Origin: Nepenthes gracilis
Taxonomy: Eukaryota; Streptophyta; Magnoliopsida; Caryophyllales; Nepenthaceae
Length of the DNA: 64,000 bases
Direction of reading: 5' to 3'
NCBI GenBank assembly: GCA_033239525.1
Contig: BSYO01000035.1
Span: forward strand, 6,174,627-6,238,626
Below, piece by piece: positions 12,230 to 24,382 of this stretch (its first letter is position 1; each line of letters starts with the position of its first letter). The position numbers were made by a program, and so were the translations under genes. The notes beneath the pieces were generated by a model, which was not told the origin of the DNA, made no database searches, and saw only the letters and a list, made by a program, of their open reading frames with translations.

Positions 12230-13910
12230 AATCTACGCAAGTCATATATCACTTCGACTCCAAAAAATTCACTCCGGCAACAGCGACTTCAGATTTCAAA
12301 AATCCACTACGGCAAAAGCTACTTCGGATTTCAAAAATCCACTCCGGCAAAAGCTACTTTGGATTTCAAAATCCCCTCGGCTTTCGCGACTTGGTTCAAA
12401 AATCCCTCCGGCCAAGCGACTTGGTTTCAAAAAATCAACTCGGCAAAAGCTACTTGATTTCAAAAATCCCTCTGACCGCCGGATTCAGATTCTATTCGAT
12501 CCTGACCTTTGGCGTTCCAAAAATCCACTCGGCGGCGGTAACTATGGCATCGAAAATCAATTTCGGCTAATGCTACCGGCTCTCAAACTTGATTTTGCAT
12601 TAAGAAAGCGGAGCGTGATTTCTAAAGCTGAACTTCGATTCTTCAAAGGCGAACTAAATTTGGCACACAAAAGCCGAACTTGATTTCTAAAAGGGCGAAC
12701 TGAATTTGTATGCGCACCGGCCGGATGGACTTCTTTCAAAAATTTGGAAATGATTTTCATGTGAAAATGAGGCGAACTGAATTTCATGCGCGCGAGGCAG
12801 GACTTAATTTCTAAAAACCGAACTTGATTTGGGCCGATTTCAAGTTTACAAAACAAGGAGCTGATTGAAAGTTCATGCAAAGCAACCGATTTCAAATTTG
12901 ATGTACAGCGCCAAGTTCTATTTCCATACACAAAGCCGATTTGAGCGTTCGTGAAAAGAAGCGAAGGCAATTCGGTACCACAAGCCTAACGTGATTTCTA
13001 AAAGCCGAACTCGATTCATCAAGGGCGAATTTAATTTCTGCGCACGCCCATGACTTGATTTGTTTCTGAGACAAAGGATGTTGGATTTTAATATGCACAA
13101 AGCGGACGGACTTCTTTTCAAAAGGGCGAGTTTGATCTTGTGATTTCGATTAAATCTCTGAGAGATCGATTTTGGTTTTGACAAATGAATTTCAATTTCT
13201 AACTTGAAGTCGATTGAGACTTTGATGCAAGGACCAATGCATAAGTCGATTTCAAATCCAGATCGACATTTGAAGGTGGAAAAACCGATTTCAATTCAAA
13301 TCGGTTGAGGAAAATCCAAATCGGCCTTTGAGATGCAAAAATCTGATTTCATTTCTAAATCGGCCTTTGAGCTCACTCTGGATTCAAAATTCTGCTCCGG
13401 TCACTGCAACTCTGGATTTCAAAAATCCACTCTGCCATGTTCTATTTTGGAGCCCAAGATCTTTCTGTCAATGTCTCAATATTGCGCTCCATCATATTGC
13501 GCTCCATCATATTGCGCTCCGTCAGAATTACACTCCGGAATATTACATTCCATCCGACACATGAAAGGCATCCCAGCAGCCTTCTCACACACTTGGCTCA
13601 TTTTTCACTCCGGCATAAGTGTTTTGCTCTTGTGAAAAACTGGTACCCAGCGCCACAAGCAGCTCCCTCCAGCAACAATTTTGCTGATTTGTTAATCAGG
13701 CTCCCAAAATCTGCATCAGTCACAGCACACTTGGAATCTCAAAAATCTACTCCAAATTTCCCTGTAGCGGGCAAAAGCGTTTCAATAAAAGTCATTCTCT
13801 GATTTTCACTTCGCAAAGAAAATCACTCGGCGCTCGAGAGAGCTCATCCAATCGGAAGGTTGCCGATAATGGATTTCAGCCAACTCCAGGACTTGATTAG
13901 CTCGGACTTC
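12230..13910 (+). repeat. degenerate short repeats inside the non-coding element
   Basis: Phrases such as TTTCAAAAATCCACTCCGGC (12295-12560), GAACTTGATTTCTAAAAG (12600-13020) and ATATTGCGCTCCATC (13490-13530) recur with changes. This looks like old tandem duplication. The open frames here, such as 12033-12683, follow the repeats and resemble no protein. Confidence 0.6.
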
Positions 13911-14070
13911 AATCAACTCGATTGATTTTCACTCCGGCTCTCAAAAGTGAGGCTATCGACTCGGACTTAAGCGAGTGGACTTGACCAATACCTCCACTCT
14001 TAAATAGCCTGTTTGACTTATTCAAACACAACTCCTCAAATCAAACCGGCATCATCTCTCACAAGAAAAA

Positions 14071-14230
14071 CCTCGGTTAAATCACCGGCGGCCCAGCGGT
14101 TGAACTCTAAACCTCGGTTAAATCACCGAGCGGCCCCAGCGGTCGAACTCTAAACCTCGGTTAAATCACCCGGCGGCCCAGCGGTCGAACTCTAAACCTC
14201 GGTTACACACCTGGCGGCCCAAAGAGGTCG
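14071..14230 (+). repeat. 42-bp tandem repeat, four copies
   Basis: Units begin CCTCGGTTAAATCACC at 14071, 14112, 14155 and 14197 and contain GGCGGCCCAGCGGTCGAACT; the last copy is degraded. It lies just before the 47-bp array. Confidence 0.85.
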
Positions 14231-14235
14231 AATAA

Positions 14236-15465
14236 ACCGGAGTGACCAAGAAGCGGGAGTCACCAAATCTGGTGTAAATAAACCCGGAGTGACCAAAAAT
14301 ATGGAGTCACCAAATCCGGAGTAAAAATATCCTGAGTGACCAAAAATATGGAGTCACCAAATTCGGAGTAAAAATATCCGGAGTGACCAAAAATATGGAG
14401 TCACCATATCGGAGTAAAAAATATCGGAGTGACCAAAAATATGGAGTCACCAAATCCGAGTAAAAATATCTGAGTGACCAAAAATATGGCGTCACCAAAT
14501 TCGGAGTAAAAATATCCGGAGTGACCAAAAATATGGAGTCACCAAATCCGGAGTAAAAATATCCGAAGTGACCAAAAATATGGAGTCACCAAATCCGGAG
14601 TAAAAAATATCCGGAGTGACCAAAAATATGGAGTCACCAAATCGGGAGTAAAAATATCCGGAGTGATCAAAAATATGGAGTCACCAAATCCGGAGTAAAA
14701 AATATCCGGAGTGACCAAAAATATGGAGTCACCAAATCCGAAGTAAAAATATCCGGAGTGACCAAAAATATGGAATCACCAAATCCGGAGTAAAAATATC
14801 CGGAGTGACCAAAAATATGGAGTCACCAAATCCGGAGTAAAAATATCCTGAGTGACCAAAAATATGGAGTCACCAAATCCGGAGTAAAAATATCCGGAGT
14901 GACCAAAAATATGGAATCACCAAATCCGGAGTAAAAATATCCGGAGTGACCAAAAATATGAAGTCACCAAATCCGGAGTAAAAATATCCGAAGTGACCAA
15001 AAATATGAAGTCACCAAATCCGGAGTAAAAATATCCTGAGTGACCAAAAATATGGAGTCCCCAAATCTGGAGTAAAAATATCCGGAGTGACAAAAAATAT
15101 GGAGTCACCAAATCCGGAGTAAAAATATCCTGAGTGACCAAAAGTATGGAGTCACCAAATCCGGAGTAAAAATATCCGGAGTGACCAAAAATATGAAGTC
15201 ACCAAATCCGGAGTAAAAAAATATCCGGAGTGACCAAAAATATGGAGTCACCAAATCCGGAGTAAAAATATCCGGAGTGACCAAAAATATGGAGTCACCA
15301 AATTCGGAGTAAAAATATCCTGAGTGACCAAAAATATGGAGTCACCAAATCCAGAGTAAATAAACCCGAAGTGACCAAAAAAGCGGGAGTCACCAAATTC
15401 TGAGTAAATAAACCCGGAGTGACCAAGAAGCGAGAGTCACCAAATCCGAGGTAAATAAATCTAAA
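14236..15465 (+). repeat. 47-bp tandem array, about 26 copies
   Basis: Each unit contains three sub-units starting GGAGT: GGAGTGACCAAAAATAT, GGAGTCACCAAATCC and GGAGTAAAAATATCC (17+15+15). The unit itself therefore arose from an older 15-17-mer. The first copy and the last two carry the same variant (CCAAGAAGCGGGAGT or close to it, with AAATAAACCCG), while the core copies are nearly uniform. There are no unique spacers between units, so it is not a CRISPR array. Confidence 0.95.
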
Positions 15466-15503
15466 ATCATTAAAAATCCTAAGTAATCAATCCCATCAGA
15501 AAA

Positions 15504-15538
15504 CATGCTAGAAGTTAAAATTTTAAACTTCTAGCATG
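15504..15538 (+). repeat. hairpin just before the 3' LTR
   Basis: CATGCTAGAAGTT pairs with AACTTCTAGCATG around an AAAATTTTA centre; the stem is about 17 bp with one offset base. It ends eight bases before the 3' LTR, where a polypurine tract would normally be; none is obvious. Confidence 0.8.
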
Positions 15539-15546
15539 GAAACTTA

Positions 15547-16046
15547 TGATGGTTCTGTATATGACTCGAAACAAGCTGCCAAACCGTTTTATGTAATCCT
15601 GGCGGTTACAACCGGTGGTTATCTTTGGTGGTTAATTATGGATAAAGTTCAACCATAACTTAGGCCGAAGGTAAGAAAACCTCCAGAGAGAGGAGGAGAA
15701 GAAACCTCCAGAGAGAGGAGGTCCTATATAAAGAGGAGTTATCCTCCACGAAAGAGGAGGGGAAAAACAAAAGGAGGGTTGAGAAAAATTCTCTCTCTCT
15801 CTCTAAAAAATACTATCTAAAAGAGAACAAAAATATATCTTTTCCTTTTTATTCTCAAAAAGTAGTGACTTGAGCGTCGGAGGGCTTTGGGGATTTAGCC
15901 CGTTGGCCTTGACCATCTTGTCTATTTTGTGTTGCACAAGACTTCAGTTCAAGACTATGAAAGCGGATCGCGTCGGATCGACAAACAAGAAGATCCGATT
16001 TGCGGCCCCTAACCCGTAGGACAATCCGAATTTCTGGTCCGCAACA
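15547..16046 (+). repeat. 3' LTR of the non-coding retrotransposon
   Basis: 500 bp, TGATGG to CCGCAACA, close to the 5' LTR throughout the TATATAAAGAGGAG and CT-rich leader parts. It is followed by the target duplicate AGTTG. Confidence 0.92.
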
Positions 16047-16051
16047 AGTTG

Positions 16052-16690
16052 AAACTATAAACTTTTACTAATTTTTTTAATATATTATTGCTGTAATCAG
16101 CCCACATAGTTAAAAATTTTATAATATAATTTTTATATATTTTAAAACTTACATATTCAAGTTTTTGTATAAATTTGATACACTTTATGATAAGTATTTG
16201 ATAAAATTACAAAAAAAAAGCTCTACAATTATGAAGGGATTAAGAATATTTTTTTTTTGTATGAAAAAATATAGAAATGTATGTGTATTTGTGTAGAATT
16301 TTTTATTCATTTCTACATGGACTATTATAAAAGACTTAGCGGTGATATATTATAATATAACTTAATATATTATAGTAAAATCGATATTCAAACCTATTAT
16401 CGCAAGTTGAAAGCGGCATTTAATTTCGTTTATAGGGTTATATGTATGACAGTCCATCTATGAGTCTTAAATGGTAGCGTAATGTCTCTAATTGTGTGAA
16501 TATATATATAATTCAAGCTTTAATTGTTCATTGATTTGTCAGTGAGGCCCTACTGATTATTGATACCTAAAAATTAATATAATTTGAGCATATTTTTTAT
16601 AGTGTATTGCAGATTAGGAATTAAAAAATTATAATTTGAAATCTATGTATAAATATTATGAAAATTTATTGCCTTACATTCGAAAGTTAT
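16052..16690 (+). mobile_element. LTR of family A, copy 1, right part
   Basis: Continues the LTR cut at 10158. The stretch 16150-16690 aligns by eye, inverted, with 17250-17790; shared phrases include GATATATTATAATAT, TATATGTATGAC and TGAGGCCCTA. It also aligns more weakly with 22430-22900. Confidence 0.75.
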
Positions 16691-17249
16691 AATTTGAAAG
16701 TTGACAAAATTGTAAAATTTCCAAAATTTGAAATTGAATGTGATTCGAAATAAAGTAATAAATTATATCATCGGTCTGAAATACCCCTCCATGTTGTGGC
16801 TCTAAAATGACCATAACCTAATCCCAAATAAATTAATAAGAACACATATCTTATCTATATCAGAGTATTTAAAAATCACAACTCAATTAAATTATTAAAA
16901 AGATAACCGAAGTCTAACTATATGACCGACAAGAATAACGCAGCTTTTATATAATACAAAAATTATTAATCCGAAAAAAAAATTATATGTCCTAAAGCTA
17001 TTATTCTGAGGCATAATATAACAATCAAATTATTTTGAACCCTAATTCTAATTCGTCAAATAGCTTCTTTACCAACCATTCCTATTTGGAACTGTGTTAT
17101 GAATTGTTAGTTTAAAGAAGTTAGTAAAAAAATAAAAATAAAAATAAATTAATTATTTAGTAAGATTTATAAACTTTTTATGATTAAATATATGATTTAT
17201 ATTAAAATAAATTGAAAGAAACAATGAATCAAATTTCAGATGTAAGGTC
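16691..17249. other. spacer between inverted family A LTRs
   Basis: AT-rich, no reading frame of note. It separates the 3' ends of two LTRs that point at each other. Confidence 0.5.
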
Positions 17250-18210
17250 ATGAATTTTTATAATATTCATATATAGATTTTAAATTTATTTTTCAGTTCT
17301 TAATCTAAAACAATACACTATGAAAAATATGTTCAAATCATACTAATTCTTATGAATTAATAATCACTAGGGCCTCATCGACAAATAATCAAAAAATTAA
17401 AACTTGAATTATATTTATTTTCCTACAACTAAAAGTTTTACGCTACTATTTAATATCTATAGGTAGGCCGTCATACATATAATTTTATAAATAGTATCGA
17501 ATGCTACTTCTAACCCCTAGATGATGGAATTGAACACCACTTTCAACTCTTGGATGATAAGTTCGAATATCAATTATTATTATAATATATTAAGACATAT
17601 TATAATATATCACTACTAATTTCTAAAATAGTTCATACATAATGAAGGAAAAAATATATACAAATACAAATAATCTTTTATATTTTCTCATATCAGATAA
17701 AATATTTTTAATTCTTTGACAAATTATAAAATTATTTTTATAATTCCTTTAAATACTTGTCATACAATGTATAAAATTCTTTAAGGGACCTAATTGTAAC
17801 ATTTTAGAGCATCTAACAGTGGCATTATAAGATTTTAGTCATGCCATGGCTGTATGTTTTAGAAAATGCAGGAATCATATGCAGTTTGGTAAAATTTTAT
17901 TACTTCTTTTCAACTCTAAAGTACGTAGGGAAAGATTAATAAAATTTCAAAACATATAAAATACATACTTAGAAATTTTAATTATGTAAGAATATTATTT
18001 ATAAAATTAAAGCATACGAAAAACTATTTAAATATAATTTCAAAATATGTATAAGTTGTAGTGTAGAAAATTAGTTAAATAATATAATGAGTATGGTTTA
18101 AGACATGAATTTCATATAAATTGTAGATAAATAAGATGGATGGCATATACATATGATGAATAAACATTTTAGTCATGAAAAATAGTATGTATGAGTATTT
18201 GAGATAATAA
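17250..18210 (-). mobile_element. LTR of family A, copy 3, distal part (inverted)
   Basis: Reverse complement of the sequence at 9830-10150 joined to 16052-16690. The match resumes across the nested solo LTR: TTTATTATCTCAAATACTCA here corresponds to TTTATTATTTTAAATACTCA at 9847-9866. Confidence 0.75.
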
Positions 18211-18942
18211 TGTTGGGGAAAAACACTCAGACTGCGCGGTGACCGAGCGGACAGAGTTCTCGGACAGCACACAGAGCGGAGCTCTCGGACGGCAAGGAAA
18301 GTAAGGATAGAGAACAAAAGAGAACACACAAATTTTAACGTAGAAAGCCCTTCTTGAACCAAGGGAAAAACCACGAAGAAATGTACTATAAGAGAATTGT
18401 TTACAAGTGTTGGCTACTCAAACTCTAACGAAAGAAAACAATCTTAAGTGTACAACCTTCCTCTCTCAAAGTGTATCTCTCTATATCTTTACAACAAAGC
18501 TTGCCCATAGCTCTCTCAAGGCTCTTAGAACTTAAGATGTCCCAACTCTAGCACACACAGTAAGGGCAACAAGCTTCTCTATATATACACAAAGGTGGCG
18601 TGTCCGCCCACCCTACTGACGTAGATCTCCAGACCTACGCCCTAGGCCTGCCATAGCAGGCGCATGCTTGGCGTGTCAGATGACAGGCCTGTCATTGGGA
18701 AGTTGCAGCCGCTGCAACATCCAATCAGAGTGGGTGACCAATCCACTTGCAAAACGGCAACTTTGCAGGCCTACGTTGATAAAGACAACGCCTACGATTC
18801 TAGGCTCCTCGTCCTCGTCCTCGTCCTCAGCAACCGCTCGGATATGACGCTTCAAAGGAGTCCTCAGCAACGTCGGACATGACGCCTACGTTATTCCCAA
18901 TGGAGTCCACGAACATCATGCCACTCGGGAGTGACCCCAACA
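18211..18942 (-). mobile_element. solo LTR with perfect target duplication
   Basis: 732 bp from TGTTGGGG to CCCCAACA, giving an 8-bp terminal inverted repeat. It is flanked on both sides by AATAA (18206-18210 and 18943-18947). A TATA candidate (GTGTATATATAGAG) reads on the minus strand near 18580, and the minus-strand end has the look of a copia U5. Holds a (CTCGTC)n-like stretch at 18808-18830. No interior remains, so it is a product of LTR-LTR recombination. Confidence 0.9.
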
Positions 18943-19570
18943 AATAAATGTCTAGAGAGATTAAAAAGAATAGCAATAGAAAAAAGGAGCTCGGAATGTA
19001 CTTTATCTTTAAATTTACCAAAAAAAATTTTTGAATTTACTTCAAATATTATCCTCTAACCTTTACTCTTTCTTTTTCTCTCATCTCCTTTTCTCACAAA
19101 AATCTAATGAAAATGATTGAATATCAGCTAAGTATAACTTATCTTGAAGATTGGTGCATGTGTCTGCTTGGCGCGTATTAGACGCTGAGGCAAAACACTA
19201 TGACACACGAGTATCCATCAAATATACATTAGCCGCTGAAAAATTGTTAAAAGTACTTATAAGCATTCCTCAAATGCAAATCAGGTGTAAACTTTTTGCT
19301 AAAAGTGTGTTTGAGCGTCCATCGGGTGTTTATCAAACATGAACAATTTGTCAAAAATGCAAGAAGTGTTAGTTAAGGATTTTTCAAGTGCAACCCTTTT
19401 GCCCAAAACACATATGGGTGCGTGTCATATACTAGTCAGGTATCACTCAATCCAATACGACCCTATCATAGTGTTGACTTTGATCTAATCTCTATTTGAC
19501 ATCAAAATCTTTCTTTTCTTAACTTAATTATTTATTATCAAAATTATAAATTAAAACTCATACCTTACGA
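18943..19570 (-). mobile_element. LTR of family A, copy 3, proximal part (inverted)
   Basis: On the minus strand it starts near GTAAGGTATGAGTTTTAAT and runs through a mixed GC stretch (19140-19330) and a GA-rich leader (19060-19100 on plus, pyrimidine-rich). It matches 9256-9800 in order; GATAATATTTGAAGTAAA corresponds to GATGATATTTGAAGTAAA near 9737. Confidence 0.75.
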
Positions 19571-21315
19571 GTTTAGGTTGGTCTTGAACATTTTTTTATT
19601 TTTAGTATGTTTAATAAAAATTTTATATTTGTATAAAAATATCCAAAAATATATAATATTTTAAAATTTATAATATTTATGATAACATATTACCTAAATG
19701 TGTATTTTAATAAAACTTTTTACATAAAATATTTAATTATATAAAAATAAAATCAATTAAAATATTTTTTTAGTTTTGGTATTTATTAATTTCCCAAAAA
19801 AACTTAATATTTATTTAAAATTAAAAATAAATTATAATTTTGACAAGCAAGGCCGAACTGGACACTTTCACCCGTAATTATATCCTATCTAAAAAATTAA
19901 TTATGCTTAATTTTGTGATCATATCAATTTATAATACTTTTATATATTAGCCAATTAGTATAAAATTTTATATCGTGTAGCCTAGTTTTAATTAGGTTAG
20001 AGTGAAGAGTGCAAGTTTATTAAAGAACAAAGGGGCTTTTTCTATAGAGGTCCTATGAACGCATTTTTTAATAATATGACTTTTTATCTATCTATTTTTA
20101 TATTATTTTATTAATACAGTTAAAAAAATAGTGTCCTATAGAATCACAAGGTTAAAATGGGTAGTTTGAAATAGGAAAAATTTTGTTGCATTTATTTTGA
20201 AACTCATAAATGAGACGAGCAATAACTGTATTATACTTTTAATCCATTCACAACTTATTTATAAGTCTTTTTTTTTTTAATATTTTTATTCTATTTATAA
20301 CTTGTTTACAGGGCAATTTTTATTTTTTATAAAAAATTTTTTGACCCCAAACTTATAAATTGGATTAACATATGTAAAATTTCCAGTAATATATATATAT
20401 ATAATATTCAAAATAAAAATATAGTAGTCAAATTTCAACCGTCGATATTATAAAAATTAGTCTTAATTATTAAAATTATAGAATATAATATTTAAATAGA
20501 TCGTAATAAAATTCAACTATAACTAAAAAATTCAGCACCATGATATCTCCTACCACCTTTTAACCTACCCTAGAGACCCATCCCCCACACCTTGCTTCCT
20601 AAGCACCTAGCTTAAAACGAGGTGTTTTGAAAAGGGGTTATGGGAGCCAATAATAAGTGGAAATGAAATAGATTAGGTGAGACTAAAAATAGACAAGTGG
20701 ATTGATCTGGTCTATTTATTTTAAAATTTTATAAGATAAGATTAAAAAAATATATAAATATCATGATTAGATATTGTCAAAATGGCATGCGCTGTGAAAT
20801 TTTTGGGTCCAACATGATAGATTTGATCAAAATCGGGTTCTTTGTTCTACTAGTCTAACCAATCCGGTATTTTATGGGATATACTAATATATATAAGTGT
20901 CATGGACAGATATGATCAATAAATTATACTTGATAAGTTTTTAGATAGGGCACGATCATAATAAATTAACCGTTTTAGCTCGGTCTGGCCCGTATGATAA
21001 ATTTTTTGTAATTATTTTTTGATTTGAGATAAATATAAAGTTTAAAAATTATATCAGTAGATTATATTTTTATATAATTAATAATTTTTATGTAAATTTT
21101 TTTTAAAAAAAATATTTATTAACATTTTAATCTAAATATTATAATTGTTAAAATATTTATTTTTAGTTTATGTTAATATTAACTTTTAAATAATTAATAT
21201 TTTTAATATAAAGATTCTTCATTTAAAATATTTAGATAATATTTTAATACAAATACTACATATTTTAAATATTTTATACATTAGATATTTATATGTTAAT
21301 GTTATTTTTTTTGGG
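19571..21315. other. AT-rich DNA without recognised genes
   Basis: Long A/T runs and many stops in all frames. A short mixed block at 20540-20680 does not resemble a gene. Confidence 0.5.
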
Positions 21316-23200
21316 TACAATATGAGTTTTGATTTTTAAATTTAATCATAATTAATTAATTTAAAAATAGTTAATTGGGGTCAAAGGAAGAAAAAATTGG
21401 ATCAAAAGTCAAAATTAGACCAGATTATATTGGGTTGATAGATGCCTGACCGGTACTCGACACACACTCATGTATGTTTTGGGTTGAGAGGTCACACATT
21501 CAAGGAAGTCTAATAGAGTTTGAGCGTGCTTTCCAATATACTCGCACTTGATTGATACACACCTGAGAGAACGCTCGAGTTCGCTTTCCAATGTGATTAG
21601 TGCTTGACGCGCGCCCGAGTGGCATTCGTGCGTCACTTTGTTTGGCCGTGGAGTTTGACGCACGGTTGATGCATGCTCAAACGCCAATCTAATATATATA
21701 TCGCACCTGGTTGAATTTTAGTCATTTTCTTTATCAAATTTGAGAGATGAGAGAAAAATAGAAGGGATGAAAAGAGAAGAGAAAAGAGAGAGAATGAGAG
21801 GGGAGAAACTAGAGAAGGTCAATTCAAGTAATTTTAAAGAAGATTTTGGTGAAATTTATGTTAAGACAAGTACACTTCAAACTTTTATTTTCTTGTTGTT
21901 ATTCTTTCCTCATTTCTTTGAGTAGTTCTTACTTTAAATATCCAAACATGATATGATTTTGTAACTAAGATATTTATATTTAATATATATATTAATTTTT
22001 TTTTATTTTTCTGTAAAAATGTATAAAAGTTATATCCAAATCAATATATATTAAAGTATTCAGTTAATTTCTATAATTGTTTCTCATGCATGTCATGTTT
22101 TTATGATATAATGCCCTTTCATACTTGATTTTCGTTTAAGTTTCTGCATGTTTAAAATTGTTAAAAATAAACTCTGCATGTTCTGAAAATTTATTAAAAT
22201 TGCCCTGTATGCTTAATAATTGAAGAAAAAAAAAATGTGGGAATCACATTTTCTCTACTTTCTATGTAATTTCTAGTATAAATAATTCCACATATTTATA
22301 AAATTTATTAATACGGTTTTTGTATATTTTGAAAATCTGCATATGTGAATTCCTGTAAAATTTACGCACTGCATGAAAATTTATTAAAAGGATTATGTAC
22401 AAAATTCTACAATATATTAAGGAACTAAGAATATTTTCTCTAAAATGAGAAAATATAAGAATTATGAAGAATTGAATAGAGTTTTCCTACAATATGTTAA
22501 AAATTAAGAATATTTTTTTTCAAAATGAGAAAATATAAAAATTATAAAAAATTGAGTAAAGTTTTCATATGTCTAAATATCGGATAATTATAATAAGTTC
22601 AAGGGTGGTTTGAACATATATTTATATGTTCATATGTCTAAATATTATGACATGCCTTAATATATTATACTGATAATCGAGGTTTGAACATATCATCTAT
22701 GAGTAAAAGTAGTGTTTGGCCCTATCTATAATATTATATGTACGATGACCCACTTACGGGTTTTGAATGATAACGTAAGATCTTTGATTTTATAGAAATA
22801 AATTAACATGGATTTTGATTATCTACTCATTTAGTTAATAAGATCCTACTGGCCATTGGTCCTTAAAAAAAATTTAGAATTTAGCATGAAATTTACATGG
22901 CATATTTTGACGATATACAGAAAAGAAAAATTTGAAAACCATATATACTTGTTATGGAAGTTTAAGGCATTGCATTTGAAATTGTCAATTATTCCTTTTA
23001 GTATATTTTAATACAAATTATATGTTTAATTACGTAAATAATATGTTTTATTGAGCTTTCGACTCATTCTGTTTCTATTTTTCTCTTACCCCTTCAGATT
23101 AGAGGTTCGAACACTTATAAAATCAGTCAGTTCGAAAGAATAACTGTTTAAAGAGATTAGACTTTATATTTAGTTTTCGGACAATAATTTAATATTTTCG
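21316..23200 (+). mobile_element. LTR of family A, copy 2
   Basis: Starts near ACAATATGAGTTTTGATTTT. It has the family layout: mixed GC stretch 21420-21710, GA-rich leader 21740-21820, AT-rich tail. A pyrimidine-rich CTCTTACCCCTTCAG ends near 23098, matching the acceptor-like site of families B and D. The 3' edge is uncertain. Confidence 0.65.
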
Positions 23201-24382
23201 TCATTTAGATTGAAAGAAACTATATGTCCCAAAACACACAAAAGTTTCAACCCCTTGATAATATTTTGAAAGTAATCCAAATATAAAAAATTCAATACAC
23301 GTAAAGAATTTTTAGATCTAGTTGATGTGGATAATACTAGTATAAAAATTAACGAAATAGTATAAAAATTAAAGTAATAATAGATAACAAGAAATGGATA
23401 ATTTTTGGTAATGAAGGAAAAACTCGATAACCGTAACCATTGAGAAAAACCCTCCGAGTTTTAACGGTCAGGGAAGATATGTATTATGGAAATTAACTTA
23501 CAGGTCGGGCGGTAATAACGCGCTAACCTAGTCGACTTACTCTCGTTTCGTGATATCTATCAAAGAACTTCTTTGATTTGCCCACGACAATAAAACCGGA
23601 TGCCTTCCGATTTTCATGTCAATCTTCCCACACGAGTCACTGGAGCTCAATTTCCACGTCACCCATGTCACTCATGAGGGATTGTAGGCAAAGAATAGGG
23701 TGTAGTCGAATAGTATATGAGGAAGAGAATACTTTGGCAAACTAGCACATATAAACGGTGAAGTTTTCTCTGGTGGGCACAACATCTTTGCTCAATGTAA
23801 TGAATAATGAATATAACCTTTTTGTGTCTCAATTTTCTTTTTCAAAAACCCTATTGATGAAGAAGAAAGACTCATATATATAAAGGAGTTCAATTGGTTT
23901 AAAAAATAAAAGTGTCGTTAGAAACAAAAAGGCCGCGTCACTCGAGCGCCTGCGGGCATAGAATAGGATTCTGGAAAGTGCACCTAGTTGGTGCATTGGG
24001 TGTCCACTGGGCGCAACTTCCGGGGAGGGGCAGAAGGAGGGTAGAGAGGCGGGAACGCTGAAGATGTGATGCGTATGACCTTTAGGCATGAAACTGATGA
24101 AACTCTACCATGCAAGAATAATATCGTAGATAACAAATGCTGCCATGCGGTAACGAAATATGCTAATACACAAGACGATTAACACAGACAATGGTTTGTA
24201 TAAGAAATAATATGAGATCATGGATGTAACTTTATTTATGGTTTGTGGTGTCATAGATATCTATTCATTCGATAGCTAATCAGTATAGGTTTTTAGTTTT
24301 CAGTTTAATTGATTACTTTGATTTTGTTTGAATTAGACATGACTCTTTACGTATGATTCGACATCATAATTTCATTGGTGTC
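23201..24382. other. unrecognised, possible retroelement fragment at 23400-24090
   Basis: 23440-23800 has higher GC and an ACATATAAACGG TATA-like site followed by leader-like text. I could not find ends or a target duplication. The rest is AT-rich. Confidence 0.4.

Larger units (their letters stand above)
10159..16046 (+). mobile_element. non-autonomous LTR retrotransposon (LARD-like), complete
   Basis: Two LTRs (10159-10685 and 15547-16046) begin TGATGG and end CCGCAACA. They enclose 4.86 kb with no gag or pol reading frame on either strand. The 5-bp target duplication AGTTG is perfect (10154-10158 and 16047-16051), so the insertion is structurally intact. A primer binding site follows the 5' LTR directly. 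The interior holds, in order, A-rich tracts, weak repeats with a recurring TTTCAAAAATCCACTCCGGC theme, a 42-bp repeat, a 47-bp tandem array and a hairpin. Mobilisation would need enzymes from a related autonomous gypsy-type element; that is inference. It lies inside an older family A LTR. Confidence 0.93.

Noticed and set aside
12033..12683. 216-codon plus-strand frame
   Set aside because: It follows degenerate short repeats (TTTCAAAAATCC) inside the non-coding element; no family resemblance.
14236..15465. Regular repeat array that could suggest CRISPR or a repeat protein
   Set aside because: Units are contiguous with no unique spacers, and 47 is not a multiple of three, so the minus-strand frames (14307-14528, 14917-15141) rotate through the repeat and are not a protein.
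18211..18942. Possible small gene at 18664-18882
   Set aside because: The frame lies within a solo LTR defined by TGTTGGGG/CCCCAACA ends and a perfect AATAA target duplication.
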